Assembly (NCBI RefSeq): GCF_001523745.2
Contig: NZ_CP013386.1
Coordinates: 2,356,001-2,420,000, forward strand
DNA from: Burkholderia mayonis
GTDB taxonomy: Bacteria; Pseudomonadota; Gammaproteobacteria; Burkholderiales; Burkholderiaceae
Direction: 5' to 3'
Length of the DNA stretch: 64,000 nucleotides
The translations under genes and the position numbers were made by a program. Of this stretch, positions 46,899-57,700 are shown one piece after another; positions within the stretch are counted from its first letter, which is position 1; each line of letters begins with the position of its first letter. Under the pieces are notes generated by a model. That model saw nothing but the letters and a program-made list of their open reading frames with translations. It was not told the DNA's origin and did not search any database.

Positions 46899-49800
46899 TC
46901 AAAGCGCGTATTTGTCGCTGCGGTTCTTAAACGCCGGCTTCGTCCCTTCAAGGATGTGAATCACCTTTTCGAGCATCTTCGGGTTCTCGATACCCCCGGC
47001 CTCATAAGTGAAGCTATGCTCGGTCTTGTTGCACTCCGCGTAGATGATCTGCTCGGCGTCGCACACCACCGCCAGGTTGGGATTGTGGGTGACGATAATG
47101 ACTTGGCGCCGCTCCTTGGCTGCTTTGATGCATTTGACCAGGATCTTGTAGATCGTCTGGTTGTCGAGATTCTCCTCAGGCTGATCGATGACGATGGGGA
47201 TGTCGTCCTTGTCCACAAGCAGGTAAAAGACCAACAGCAAAAGCCCACGCTCCCCCGGCGACAATTGCCCGATTTCCTGCTGCGCGTAAGTCAGCGAATA
47301 TCGCGGCGACAGGTAATCGAGTCCATAGAGGTAGTCGAGCACCTCTCTTGGCCCGGCCGTGCGTCGAACTTGGTCGGCCAGCCTCGTCGGCCGCCCTGCG
47401 TCGTCTCTGCGGTCGTGGCGAAGCAAATCGTCAAGCTTTTCCGCAAAAGCGATAGTCCCTTCCGCCGTTGAGAAGTCTGCTTCGCTCAGAAGGTCCCGCA
47501 TCCGTTGGTCGCTGTCCTCGATCCCGTAAAACGATCCTCGCGCTTGGCGATTAATGCTTGCGAAGAAGCGCTCCTGAAAACCCGACTCGTCGATCCGAAC
47601 TTGGAAGTCGAGCGGAAGAGGCATGTCCATCTGCTGCGCCGATTGAACAAAGGATTGAACCGGCTCGTATAGCCGACGATATTCGTTGACGGCCTCCACG
47701 ATCAACGCATGAACCTGCTTGGCCCTCTCGACCCGGCTCGCGCGCAAATCCGAAAGCCGCCCCGGCAACGCGGCGAGCCCCTCGATCTCCGCTTCCAGCC
47801 AGCCAATGCTATTCGCCTTGTCCTTCCCGCCGATCAGTTCGGTTTTCGCCCTTTCCCACGCTGCGAGCGCTTCCTTGTATTGGATGAATAGGCGCTGCCT
47901 CTCGCCGAGCTTCGTCTTCGTCGCCTCGATGGACGCCTTGACGGTCTCGCGTCGCTTAACGAGGCCGTCCGCCTCTTCACTCAGAAGCGCCCCGTCAACG
48001 CTGAGAATCTCCGTGGCCGCCGCCACGCCAACTTCATTGACGGGAGTCAGGTTGATTTGCAATGAGACAAGCTGATCGGGGAGAATTTCCGCGCCCAATT
48101 CGTCCAACAAAGGAGCCAGCTCTTGGAGAAACTGGTCGTGAGCTTTCTTGTGATTGTCGACCGCCTGCGAGATTCGCTTCGCCAACGCCTGCCGCTTGAC
48201 AGCCGCCCCCTTGCGATCGCGAAGCTCCGCCTCCTCCTTGTCGACGGCCGCCGCTTGCGCTTCGAGTTGCTGGATCAACTCGGCCGCTTGCTCCGATTCG
48301 CGCTGCGCTTCCGGTGAGGCGCCAGGGTCTGTGACCTCGACGGGTTTGCCTGCGTCAAGCGCCGCCAGTTCGGAGCGCTTCGCCTCAAGCTGCTTTTCCA
48401 GCCCCGTCCGGAACTCAGACTCATCCGATCCTCGGTGGCCAGAATGTCAGCGTTGATCCTCGAAATCTCTTTGATGATGGCTTGCCTCGCGGCGTTGATT
48501 TCCGCGACCTTGAAGTCGATCAACGCGTCCATTGAGGGTTGGTCAAGTCGGTCCTCTTCGGGAACATGGGAGAAGATGATCTTTCTAAGCTCGCTGTCGA
48601 ACGTGGATGAGCCGCCCTCGCCGAGCTCGTTGCACAGCGTTTCGAGATACAGTTGCGGCAGATACTTGATTCGTTCGACGCTGGTCGACGAAGGATTTTC
48701 GTCAAGCTGCCTCGTCGATTCCGTGCCGTCTCGCCAAACAATCGACGCCGTGAAATGTTGCGCCGGTTTGCCCTTCGGGTTTCGAAAGCGCTGCTCGTTC
48801 AAGAATGAAAAACCGCCCCTGTTCTTCGTGTCGCCCGCCAACGCAATGATGTCGGACAAGGCGCTCTTGCCGCTCCCCTTGTTACCGATGATCGCCACCA
48901 GGTCGCTGTTGAGGGGCATGTCGACATCGAACCATGGATCCCGCAGCGTCGAGCCAGGCTTCTTTTTCACGCGAATGGACGAAACGTATTTCGTCCTATG
49001 ACGCTCGACCAATTGGCGCTTCGGCGGATTGTCGCCGACGTAGACACGGTTCGAAAACTCGCGGACCGCCTGGACCAGGCCCGCGAACGTGACGTCCGCT
49101 TTGATCCACGTGAAGCAGTTGCCAATGCGGTCCTTATCCTTCTCCTCGCGCAACCAATGAGCGTCCGAGCAATCCAGAAGCAAATCGTTCACATTCGCCT
49201 CGGCCAGGCTTTTGCGCGCTTTTTCGTAGGCCGCCGGGCTCTCCGCCGCGGTGAAGACCAGATCCGCCTCGTTGATGACGCTTCTCTTGTCGGCGATCGT
49301 GTGGTCGCTCCAACGCAAGCTGTCCCATTCGGTTTTGCCGATGGCAAGCAAATGGCGACGCTCGAAGAACGGCGTGTTGAGCGCCTCCTTGACCTTCTCC
49401 AGGCTGACATTCAACGAATTGAAGCCCTCGGTCAGCGGATCGTCATAGCCTGACTTTTGATCGTCGGGCGCCGCCGCAATGATGGCCTCGCCGAGCGCGC
49501 GTAGATTCTCGCGCGTGATCACGCCGCCCCATCGCGCCTCATGGTCGCGCGCCTCCGGCATCAGCTTGTAATGCCGCGTGATCGCGCTTAGGAACTGATC
49601 CCGGATCAACGCGGGATCAATCTCGTCGAAAATGACGTGCAGGTTTATCCGGCTCCAATTCGACTCGGAGTATCCCTCTTTCGTCTTTTGGACGACGCCG
49701 CCAAACTTGTCGAGCCGAAGCTCAACAACCGGCAGAATCAGGTCAAGGTTCTTGAGTCGGCCTTGCTCCCGCTTCGCGCGCAGAACCCGCTCGTAACCGT

Positions 49801-49981
49801 CGACGAACACATAATCGTTGATGCCGATGACTTTGAATTCGGCCGGCAGCTCCTCGAGATCGGAGAGGAAAGCCTCCCACGCGGCGTCTTCGCCTCCTGG
49901 GTAATGGTGAATGATTGATGCCGGGGTGTGGACGTGCAAATCCCACTTTTTCCATGTGGACCCAGTTCTTTCATTTTGCAT
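46899..49981 (-). pseudogene. TrlF-type PHP-ATPase split by a frameshift
   Basis: One gene of about 1,030 codons read in two frames. The 5' part (49981 to about 48425) has an N-terminal PHP metallo-hydrolase motif KKWDLHVHTPAS and an SMC/ABC-type Walker A AIIGNKGSGKSALSDI. The 3' part (about 48425-46899) continues with coiled coil, then LSPGERGLLLLVF, Walker B IPIVIDQPEENLDN and VTHNPN. Walker A and Walker B thus lie in different frames, so neither half can be a working ATPase. At the junction the sense strand reads ...GAG GAT CGG and then resumes in the -1 frame at GAT GAG TCT GAG; no slippery heptamer is present, so a 1-nt deletion or a sequencing error is likelier than programmed frameshifting. 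The architecture matches the TrlF family found in defence islands. Confidence 0.8.
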
Positions 49982-50513
49982 ACGGCCTCCGCGCTATCGG
50001 CTTGTTCTCGCGCTCTCTCATGACCGCGGCATGCGCGCCGCGACTCGTATCGCCAAACTATATCTTCTCATTCGCGCGAGAGGTAGATGCGGACCGAGCG
50101 TTCGAGTCGACGAGATCCCACCGCCGACCGATCTATGTGGATTGCATGTCGTCCGCATCGAAATGAACAGCAGGAGAAGTTCGCGGTCGAGAAAATTTGG
50201 GCGAAGCAAACGGCTCGCGCATGACGGCGGCGCGCTGTGCGAAACTGACGCGCAAGTGCGGCATGCCGCAAGGCCGTGACGAGACCGAGCCCGGCTCTCT
50301 ACGGGCATCAATACTTGCCAAGGTGGCGGCCTGACTTCTCCTCACCCGAGCTCGTCGAGCCGGAACTGTTCTCCCCTGATCCCATATACGGCACGCGGGA
50401 CTGCAAGACTGAGGGAGCGGCGGCACTGGGGCCATTCGAATCGCGCCGCGCGGGCGACGAATGTCCATGAGACGTATTCACCCAACAACACCCCTTTAGG
50501 GGATGGATGATCT
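49982..50513. other. Divergent intergenic region
   Basis: About 530 bp between the TrlF-type gene (leftward) and the HEPN-like gene (rightward). It must hold both promoters. Open frames here are not convincing, and no repeat or RNA gene was recognised. Confidence 0.5.
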
Positions 50514-51245
50514 ATGACAAGTTCGGTGCCTGAAATAGACATAGCGCAGCTTTTCTACGATGGAATTTGGGGCTCTGAGCATCAGAGACGACTCAATGAG
50601 ATTGGGACTGAATTAAATAAGGTTAGGCTTTACGCGAACGAGATGGAGGTCGAGGATCTGTTCTCGCAGACCATAGTCTATTTGACTGGAAGTTCCTACT
50701 TCGCCGGCGTTGTGCCGATCGTTCAGATCGAAAGCGCGTTGTTCGTCGAAAAGGAATTTAGGAACGAGTATGCATACGCGCTTTCTGTTAGGGCCTACGT
50801 GGAAGTGGCAGGCAGGCTCCACAAAGGGCTGCGGCTTTGGCGTCAATACAAAGCAGGGACAACAACTCTTGAAGATCTGCGATCAGGAGTCGGACGCTTA
50901 ATGGCGAAATATCGATCGAACGAGAAATCCGCTCGTGGAATATTCAAAGGCGACGGCTTCAACGTCATGACCCTTGTGAAGTCGCTAGAGGACAAGATTC
51001 CCGAGATTGCGAAGGTTTACGACAACCTATCGAGCTATGTCCACGGTGGATTCGAGGAGCAGATGCTTACGCGAAAAATATCATGGCTTTCAGATATGAA
51101 ACGCGATCCGAATCCGATCATGGAGTCGTATGAGGTTTTCGCAAAAAAACTCCGGGAGGTGGCCTTCGATGATTTTTCGGAACTCCTGCGAATCACCAAA
51201 CCGCTGCGAGAGCGCTACGACGCGAGGCACAAGCGCGAGGCATAA
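50514..51245 (+). CDS. HEPN/DUF5677-like helical protein in the defence island
   Basis: Predicted 243-residue, mostly helical protein, clearly AT-richer than its surroundings. The middle and end (EYAYALSVRAYVEVAGRLHK, then KVYDNLSSYVHGGFEE) resemble DUF5677/AbiV-like proteins, whose L-S-x-x-V-H motif belongs to a HEPN-type fold; HEPN proteins are commonly RNases in abortive infection. No partner nucleotidyltransferase is adjacent. The family call is by eye and tentative; function unknown. Start ATG 50514 follows GGGGATGGATG. Confidence 0.6.
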   Translation: MTSSVPEIDIAQLFYDGIWGSEHQRRLNEIGTELNKVRLYANEMEVEDLFSQTIVYLTGSSYFAGVVPIVQIESALFVEKEFRNEYAYALSVRAYVEVAGRLHKGLRLWRQYKAGTTTLEDLRSGVGRLMAKYRSNEKSARGIFKGDGFNVMTLVKSLEDKIPEIAKVYDNLSSYVHGGFEEQMLTRKISWLSDMKRDPNPIMESYEVFAKKLREVAFDDFSELLRITKPLRERYDARHKREA

Positions 51246-51345
51246 CAATCCACGGAAGACCGATCTTTATACACCCGGCTCACAGGGGAGTGCGATCCTT
51301 ATAAGATCAGGATATGATGGAGAATCCCGAAGTGGAGAAACCGCC

Positions 51346-51525
51346 ATGCCGAACCTGAAAGTCCAGCAGTTTTATGAGACCGAAGACGAGTTCCACGAAA
51401 CGAGCGATAAACTCGAACTCGATCTCACCGACGAGGAGATCGCGCTGATCGAAGAAAATGGCGGTCAGCCGACTTGGCTCGACCGCCACGATGGTTTTTT
51501 CGCCACGCTCGACGATGGTGAATAG
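51346..51525 (+). CDS. Small acidic hypothetical protein
   Basis: Predicted 59-residue, strongly acidic protein (MPNLKVQQFYETEDEFHETS, DLTDEEIALIEENGGQ). GTGGAGAAACCGCC precedes the ATG. Composition and size fit an antitoxin, anti-restriction or small regulatory protein, but no family is recognised. It lies 100 bp after the HEPN-like gene on the same strand. Confidence 0.45.
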   Translation: MPNLKVQQFYETEDEFHETSDKLELDLTDEEIALIEENGGQPTWLDRHDGFFATLDDGE

Positions 51526-51804
51526 GGGGCAGCGGTTCCTTCGGCGCCAGGGACGCATCAGCGCTCCTGGCACCTCAATCAATCGAGGCTCAAGAAATCT
51601 CGTAGGCACGTTCGTGTTCGTGACGTGAACGACATCACGATATTTTTCGCGCAGTCGAGACTTTCCATGCGTCGTCTGTCTGTTTCACGAACGCGATCAG
51701 CGCCTCATCCGACGGTGTCGGCTGCGTGTTCATCGCCGTCAACGCCGCATGTGCCGCGTCGATCAGTGACAGAGTGTGCCGGCGATACCGCTCCACACTC
51801 TCAG

Positions 51805-51918
51805 CGTCGCCGCCCAGCTCATCGCTTCGCGGTCGCAGCAGTCCAACGCAAACGTTAGGCGCAGCGGTTCGCCGTTGTCGCAACGAAACTCGAAGCCGTC
51901 AGAACACCAGCGTTGATG
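51805..51918 (-). mobile_element. IS3-family (IS2-type) transposase fragment
   Basis: A 38-codon scrap without start or end: [13 protein letters not shown], then DNGEPLR, then [16 protein letters not shown]. This is the OrfB catalytic-domain region of IS2-group transposases. It abuts the remains of the gene that followed bcpB: the codons MSQGAS at 51931 match the start of the treble-clef gene in locus 1, and then run into the IS fragment. Confidence 0.75.
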
Positions 51919-51936
51919 CGCCTTGGCTCATTGTCT

Positions 51937-53673
51937 TCAGAACTGAGCAGTCACCTGAAAACCGAGCGTCACGCGCGCGGTTGGAAAACCGGACGGCTTG
52001 TAGACAGGTGTACCCGCGAAGAGATCGTACGCATAGGCTCCGAATCGCGTGCCCACGCTGCCCTTTATGCCGACCACGGCGCCGGCCAGTTGCGTCCCGA
52101 CGAGGGCGACAGGCTGCGGGCCCCATACGCGACCATAGTCGAGTCCGGCATAAACTGCCTGCCCCGTCTGCCCGATCGGCGCCTGCAATTCGTTGCGCCA
52201 GTAGAATCCGCGTGCTGCGGCGAGCATCGTCTCGCCATCGAACCCACGCACCGTATAGCGACTGCCAATCGTCAAGTCGTCAATGTAGTAAAGCGTGTTT
52301 CCGGTGTACTGACCGTGGAATGTGCCGACATAGCGGAATGGCTGCTTGCCGATCGCGAAGGGCACCGACAGGTTCGCGTCGAGCACCGCCATCTTGAAGC
52401 GATAGGTCGGCCCGCCTCCCGCCGCCAACATATCGTCCTGAGCGCCCAATCCACCGACACCTTGACGATATGCAAGTGATCCGTCGAACTGCGCGCCGCC
52501 GAAGTAGTGACGATCGGTCAGGCCGAGCTCGATCATCGTGTTATTGCGGCGCTGCTGCGAGATCTCGGTGTCTTCGATAAAACTTTGTCCAAAACGGCGC
52601 GACAGGCGAACGTACACGCCGAACACATCGTTCTGACTACGCGACAGAACGCGCGCCAGTTTGAAATCGACAGTCTTTGAATTGCCGCTCGCGACGAATG
52701 TCTGATTCACGCCAGCAATCTGCTGGTAGTACGTGTTCGTGTAAGCGGACAGCGTGGCCGTCCAGTAACCCCACGGAATCGAATAGAAACCGTTCCAGCC
52801 GTGCGAGCCGAGGCGCTTGTCCCCAAACTCCAGATCCTGGCTGACGCCGATGTTGAAGACGTCGTTCAGGCCGAGCGGATTGTCGATGCCGAGCGACAGA
52901 TTGCCTTGCAGCTTGCCAGTCGCACGCGTGCCGGAGTTGTCGACGGACGCGACGACGGTCCACGGTTTGCCTCGCTTCACGTCGAGTACGACATCGCTTT
53001 CGCCGGGCAGCTCGCCCGGAACGATTTGCATCGAAACGTCCTGGCTCGACACGCGTTTCATTTGCTCGAGGCCCTGTTCGAGATCGCGCAGGTTCAGCAG
53101 TTCGCCGTCGCCCGTTGGAAATGCGGTCTTCCACGTGCCGCGCAGTTTCTCGTCGGCGAAGCGCACGTGGCGGACCACACCCGGGATCAGCGAAAACTTG
53201 AGGATACCGGTCGACAGATCCTGTTCAGGAAGTAGTACACGCGTCGTGACGTACCCGCGCGCTAGGATCGCTTGCGACAGACCCTTGACGAGGATGTCGA
53301 GGCCCTGTTTTCCGATGCACTGGCCAGCATAGTGCTCAAGCCATTCACGCGCGAAGGCGAAGCGATCCATGGGCAACGCCGACGCGCCTTGCGATTTCAG
53401 CGAGGTAGGCAGCGCATCGGGTACGTCGAGCCCAAAACGGTCAATGCGAAAGCACGGCGTTTCGGATGGCAGCGCTGGATACCCTGCGCTCGCCGTTACG
53501 CTCGAACGCACCCCGGGCGCTGTGACGGTCCGTTCGCGCTCGCGCGCTTCTTCCTGCTGTCGGATTTGCTGGTCGTTGCCCGAAATGATCGGGCGAGGAG
53601 CTTCTTGCGCCGACACGGCCATTGGAATCAGCCATGCGGCCGACAGCAGCACGACCGGGGTACGGATTGTCAT
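51937..53673 (-). CDS. bcpB: Two-partner secretion transporter of CDI locus 2 (BcpB)
   Basis: Outer-membrane TpsB transporter of 578 residues, the partner of the large BcpA at the right edge. It has a signal peptide (SAAWLIPMAVSAQEA), POTRA region about 70-220 (CFRIDRFGLDVPD, GYVTTRVLLPEQDLS) and a barrel with YTVRGFDGET and terminal GFQVTAQF. It is a near copy of the locus 1 transporter except for the N-terminal linker. It begins 24 bp after bcpO. Order on this strand is bcpA, bcpI, bcpO, bcpB, the Burkholderia arrangement, which differs from the E. coli cdiBAI order. Confidence 0.95.
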   Translation of the reverse strand: MTIRTPVVLLSAAWLIPMAVSAQEAPRPIISGNDQQIRQQEEARERERTVTAPGVRSSVTASAGYPALPSETPCFRIDRFGLDVPDALPTSLKSQGASALPMDRFAFAREWLEHYAGQCIGKQGLDILVKGLSQAILARGYVTTRVLLPEQDLSTGILKFSLIPGVVRHVRFADEKLRGTWKTAFPTGDGELLNLRDLEQGLEQMKRVSSQDVSMQIVPGELPGESDVVLDVKRGKPWTVVASVDNSGTRATGKLQGNLSLGIDNPLGLNDVFNIGVSQDLEFGDKRLGSHGWNGFYSIPWGYWTATLSAYTNTYYQQIAGVNQTFVASGNSKTVDFKLARVLSRSQNDVFGVYVRLSRRFGQSFIEDTEISQQRRNNTMIELGLTDRHYFGGAQFDGSLAYRQGVGGLGAQDDMLAAGGGPTYRFKMAVLDANLSVPFAIGKQPFRYVGTFHGQYTGNTLYYIDDLTIGSRYTVRGFDGETMLAAARGFYWRNELQAPIGQTGQAVYAGLDYGRVWGPQPVALVGTQLAGAVVGIKGSVGTRFGAYAYDLFAGTPVYKPSGFPTARVTLGFQVTAQF

Positions 53674-53697
53674 AAATGTGGTCTTGTTCGTTCGATT

Positions 53698-53922
53698 TTA
53701 TGGCTTGGGTGCTAAATGCCCCGGAATCCAAACCCATTCGGTACCGCTCCATTTCCAAAAGCCCATGATCCAGATCGTGCTCGACCACGACGGCAACACG
53801 GGCTCCATTTCTGGCCTCGGCGGAGGACGCGGGGGTGCATCAGGTGGCACGGTCTCGCATGCAGCGAGAAGCGCCGACATGCCAAACGCCAGGACCACGG
53901 GCCATTTGGATTTCTTCATCAT
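53698..53922 (-). CDS. bcpO: Small lipoprotein BcpO
   Basis: Predicted 74-residue lipoprotein: a basic start (MMKKSKWP), hydrophobic core and lipobox LLAAC, then a Pro-rich stretch (PPDAPPRPPPRPEMEPVLPS) and a Trp-rich tail (FWKWSGTEWVWIPGHL). It lies between bcpI and bcpB, the position of BcpO in Burkholderia CDI loci, where it is an accessory of variable importance. Locus 1 lacks an equivalent. Confidence 0.85.
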   Translation of the reverse strand: MMKKSKWPVVLAFGMSALLAACETVPPDAPPRPPPRPEMEPVLPSWSSTIWIMGFWKWSGTEWVWIPGHLAPKP

Positions 53923-53949
53923 TGCCTCAATGTCAGCGACGTCGACTGA

Positions 53950-54762
53950 TCATGCCTTGAACCACCGGGAAACCCGGCCGATCAGTCCCTGCGGAGGGGG
54001 CACCCACCCCGGCTTCAGAAAGTCGTAGACGTCATCGTAGCGATCAAGAGGCTTGACCGGCATCAACTCCATTGGCACTAGCGGATGATCGATTTCAATT
54101 GGGAGACCACGACGCCAGCAAATTTTTGTCTCAAGCGTTCCAAGGTATGAGATGAAATTCTCCAAATCCGGCCAAACGCATTTGACGTTTGCGTGCCGCT
54201 TTTCAATCAACGCCCTTAACCCCGCAGCATCGCGCGCCAGAAGCAATGAGAAAAAATACTCACCATTTGAAATAGCCTGTCGATCGGCCTTGGTTCCATT
54301 TTTGCGCACGTTCTCGATCAGGGCTTCCAACTCCTGATCCTTACCCAAGATTGCGAGCTGGAATCTGTATTGGAAGGCTGCCGTTGACTTCGGATCACAT
54401 CTTCCATCCAATAGCGCCGAGGTTTCAATCTTCGCCGCCGTCTCGATAACGCTCTGATTGTCAGATAAGATTGCGCATAGTAGCTCGAGTCCGTTGGTGA
54501 AGCTAGCGCCGCCATCCAGACCACAACTCGCTATAGACAATTTCGACGACAGATAAAAATTCTGTTTGCTCGCAGCAATATTATTTGCGCCAAAGTAATC
54601 TAAAACTGCCTGCGCTCTTGCGCGGCTGGCTAGTCCATCGTAAACCGTGCCAAGACGAACTTTCGACCTCCGATAGATCAGGTCATGGACCAGCTCGGGG
54701 ATCATTTCCTTGTTGACATTGACAAGGTTAGTCAATTTATCAATTTCGGCTCGACGATTCAT
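53950..54762 (-). CDS. bcpI: CDI immunity protein of locus 2, Imm49-like
   Basis: Cytoplasmic immunity protein of 270 residues, long for the class. Its ATG overlaps the bcpA stop by 4 bp (ATGA), coupling synthesis to the toxin. It is mostly helical; ISNGEYFFSLLLARDAAGLR, LIEKRH and the KPGWVP end resemble the Imm49 family of polymorphic-toxin immunity proteins. It is AT-richer than bcpB, as expected for an exchangeable module. The position is decisive for the role; the family name is tentative. Confidence 0.75.
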   Translation of the reverse strand: MNRRAEIDKLTNLVNVNKEMIPELVHDLIYRRSKVRLGTVYDGLASRARAQAVLDYFGANNIAASKQNFYLSSKLSIASCGLDGGASFTNGLELLCAILSDNQSVIETAAKIETSALLDGRCDPKSTAAFQYRFQLAILGKDQELEALIENVRKNGTKADRQAISNGEYFFSLLLARDAAGLRALIEKRHANVKCVWPDLENFISYLGTLETKICWRRGLPIEIDHPLVPMELMPVKPLDRYDDVYDFLKPGWVPPPQGLIGRVSRWFKA

Positions 54763-57700
54763 GGCGTATTCCTTGGCACCTTGACAACCACCATCCCATT
54801 AGAGTTGACCCCAGAAACCGTTTTGACGAGATTTCCATTTCTAAACGCTTGCTCGACAACTTCGGCCGTCTTAATAAGTTGGGGGTCACCCGTGTCTTTC
54901 AGTCTTTGAACCGAATATGCGACCCAGTTATCCGTCTGCTGCCCCGGAAGTCCCGTGGCGCTGTTTGGAGGATTCAAACTGATCGATCCAGATTCATTAA
55001 GAGGCTTGACCTCGTTAACGTAGACAGTATTTCCTTTAACGTAGACTCCGTCAAAGCAGTTGGCGCCGCACTTCCCGTCAAGCGGGGTAAAACCATTCCG
55101 CACGAAGTAGTTATTCGCCACATATTCACGGGCCTGGCCCTGCAAATCCTTCGACGGCAGCTGGTCGAGTTGTGACAGCACGCCTTGTTCCGCGGTATTC
55201 AATTTCACCGGCATGCTCTCCATCGTCACCTTGCCGGTGCTGATGAATCCTTTGCCTGTCGGATTCACCGGTCCCGCCAACCAAACATCAATCGACTCGC
55301 CCACGCGTGCAGCCGTCGACGCGATCTTGTTTGTAAGGATACCGCCGATGACCGTTTCCTCGATCGTGTAATCGGGTTTCACGGAGCCGTTTTGCGTGGC
55401 GAAGGAATCCACTCGACTCTGATCGCGCTGGCTTGCACCCGGCACGATCGAGCCAGGCAGCGAGCCCAATATGGCATTCAGGCTTTGATTGGAACGTTGC
55501 TCGGGTGTCGCACTGAAATACGTCTGCGCCGAACCGTCGGAGATGATAGGCGAACCGCGTACCAGAATCGGCTTGCCCATATACTGCGACAACATGTCTT
55601 GCGCCGTCTGAAGGTTCGTCAGGTAGGAGCTGAGGCCCCCCATCGCGCCTTCGCTGGTCGGATTGTTCGCCGTCTGGATCAGCGTCTGGAGATAGGCCAT
55701 GTTCTCCTTGTTCGCCGTGTCGTCGACCATTCCCTTCGCCGCGCGCTCGAGCATGTCGGTCCAGTAGGTCGTTGCCTTCGCCACGCAGCTTGAATCGCCG
55801 CGGCATACCGCCTGCGCCTTTTCCTTTGCGAGCTGCTCGACAACCTTCACCTCTTCTACGTGAAGCTGTCGATTGTAAAGCTCGTTGTTGACAGCCGAGC
55901 CCGCACCGGCCAGCGCACCGGATGAACCTCCACCCGCGACAGCGCCAGCCGCCGCACCGCCGGCCGTCGCCACGATCTCGTTCAACGCATTCCGCGCGGC
56001 GGCTTGCGCGCTCAGCGGCAACTGGCTCACCGTCTGATCGATGATCGGCTGCGCCAGGGACTGCAGCACATCACCGGCCAGTGAACCCGCGACCGCTCCG
56101 CCGATGTTGCCACCCGACAGCGCTGCCCCGATCGCCGCCACTGCGGCGTGCAGCGCGTCGCGACCTGCACCGCCTTCGCCGAACAATGCCTTCATCTGCG
56201 GGCTGCTGTTTTCCAGCTGAGTCGCCGCTTCCGCCACCGCGAACGTCGCCACCTTGCCGAACGCCTGCGCAAAGGCCATATTGTTCTGGACCTTCTGCAG
56301 GTTGAATGTGTTCTCCACCGTCTGGTTCGCGTTCGCGGTGTCGCGCGACAGCCCGGCCGTGCTGTCCGTGCCGTTCTGTTCATCCGACTTCACGACGATC
56401 TTCGCCGGGCTCACCGCGGCGCGCGTGACACCGCTCGCGCTATCACCCGTCTGTGCAAAGCTCGGGCCGCCCGACGTCGAAAAACCTTCCGACGATCCCG
56501 AATACGACATCTTGTTCTGGATGTCGGTAAATCCGAGGCTGCCGGTCGTCAGCGTATTGCTGTCTGCCGGCGCCGCGCTCGCGATCTGTGCGCCGTTGAG
56601 CTGCGTATGGCCCGCCACGTTGACATCAAACCCTTCCTTGCCAGCCACGATGCCGGTTTGCTGGTTCACCGACGCATAATTCGCGTCGATGCTGGTGTGG
56701 CCGATCGATGCGTCGACGCCGCCACCATAGCCGAACGTAAAGCTGCCGCTGACGCCCGTGTTGTGCTGGTTGCTGCTGTAGTTCGACGTATCCTGAAGGC
56801 TCGTCATCGTCAGGTCGCCGCCGACATCGACCTTGACCTTGTCGCCTGAAACCTTGGCGCCCGACAACGTCGTGTCACCACCCGACTTCATCGTCAGCGT
56901 GTTGCCGGCCGCCACCGTCGTGTTGGTTTGCGTGACGCTGTCCCCGTTGCCTTGACCATGTGCGTTCGAGCCGTTAGCAAAAACGCTGATGCCCGTGTTC
57001 TTTCCCACCCCGATCGCGACGCCAGCATTCCAGCCGGACGAACTGTTCGAACTCGTATTCTGCTCCGTACTCTGGGCGCTTTGCAGCGTAATCGCGTTGT
57101 TGGCGTCGAGCGCGACGTTCTTGCCGAGCACCGACGCTCCGGTCATCGCAATGTTTCCGGTACCCGCCTGGGCGTTTCCGTTTGCGTCCGGTGTGCCCGT
57201 CGCGGTGATGGAGACGTTGCCGTTGCCTATGATCGACGAACCTTTCGCGCTCGAGATCGATGTCGTCGCATTGCTGCTGCTATGGCTCGACCCGATGCTG
57301 AGCTGTACCTGAACGCCCTTGGCAGCTTCGCTCACGTTCCCGTTCGACAGGGCATTGGCCGCGTCCTTGATCCCGCCGCGGTTCTGGTAAGCCTGTTCGG
57401 CAGCCGCCACGGCTTGCACCGCCGCGAGGCGCGAATCGCCCGACTGCTGGCCTTGGCGGACGGCGCCTGCCATCGACTGTCCGAGTCCGACCAGGCCGCC
57501 GCCCAATCCGACACTCAAACCCGACTGGCTAAACTGCTGCGACTGCGCGTCCTTGTAGGTGTCGTACGCGGCATTTACCGTCACGTTTTGAGCGGCGATT
57601 CCGACATCCTGGCCCGCCACAATCGTGCTACCGGTAATCGTGGCATCCTTGCCGGCCTGGATCGTGACATTGCCCTGCGATGACCCGATCACACTCCCCT

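Noticed and set aside
46807..46951. N-terminal extension of the small HNH-like protein to 46951.
   Set aside because: It overlaps the 3' end of the TrlF-type gene and is Arg-rich; the ATG at 46807 has a better ribosome site and a protein-like start.
48405..48445. Programmed -1 frameshift in the TrlF-type gene.
   Set aside because: No slippery heptamer or downstream structure is visible at the junction; mutation or sequencing error is simpler.
51635..51883. An 82-codon minus-strand frame ending near 51635.
   Set aside because: Its first part is the IS2-type transposase DNA read in a wrong frame. The remaining about 50 codons ([20 protein letters not shown]...) look partly protein-like, but there is no start or family, so it is at best a fragment.
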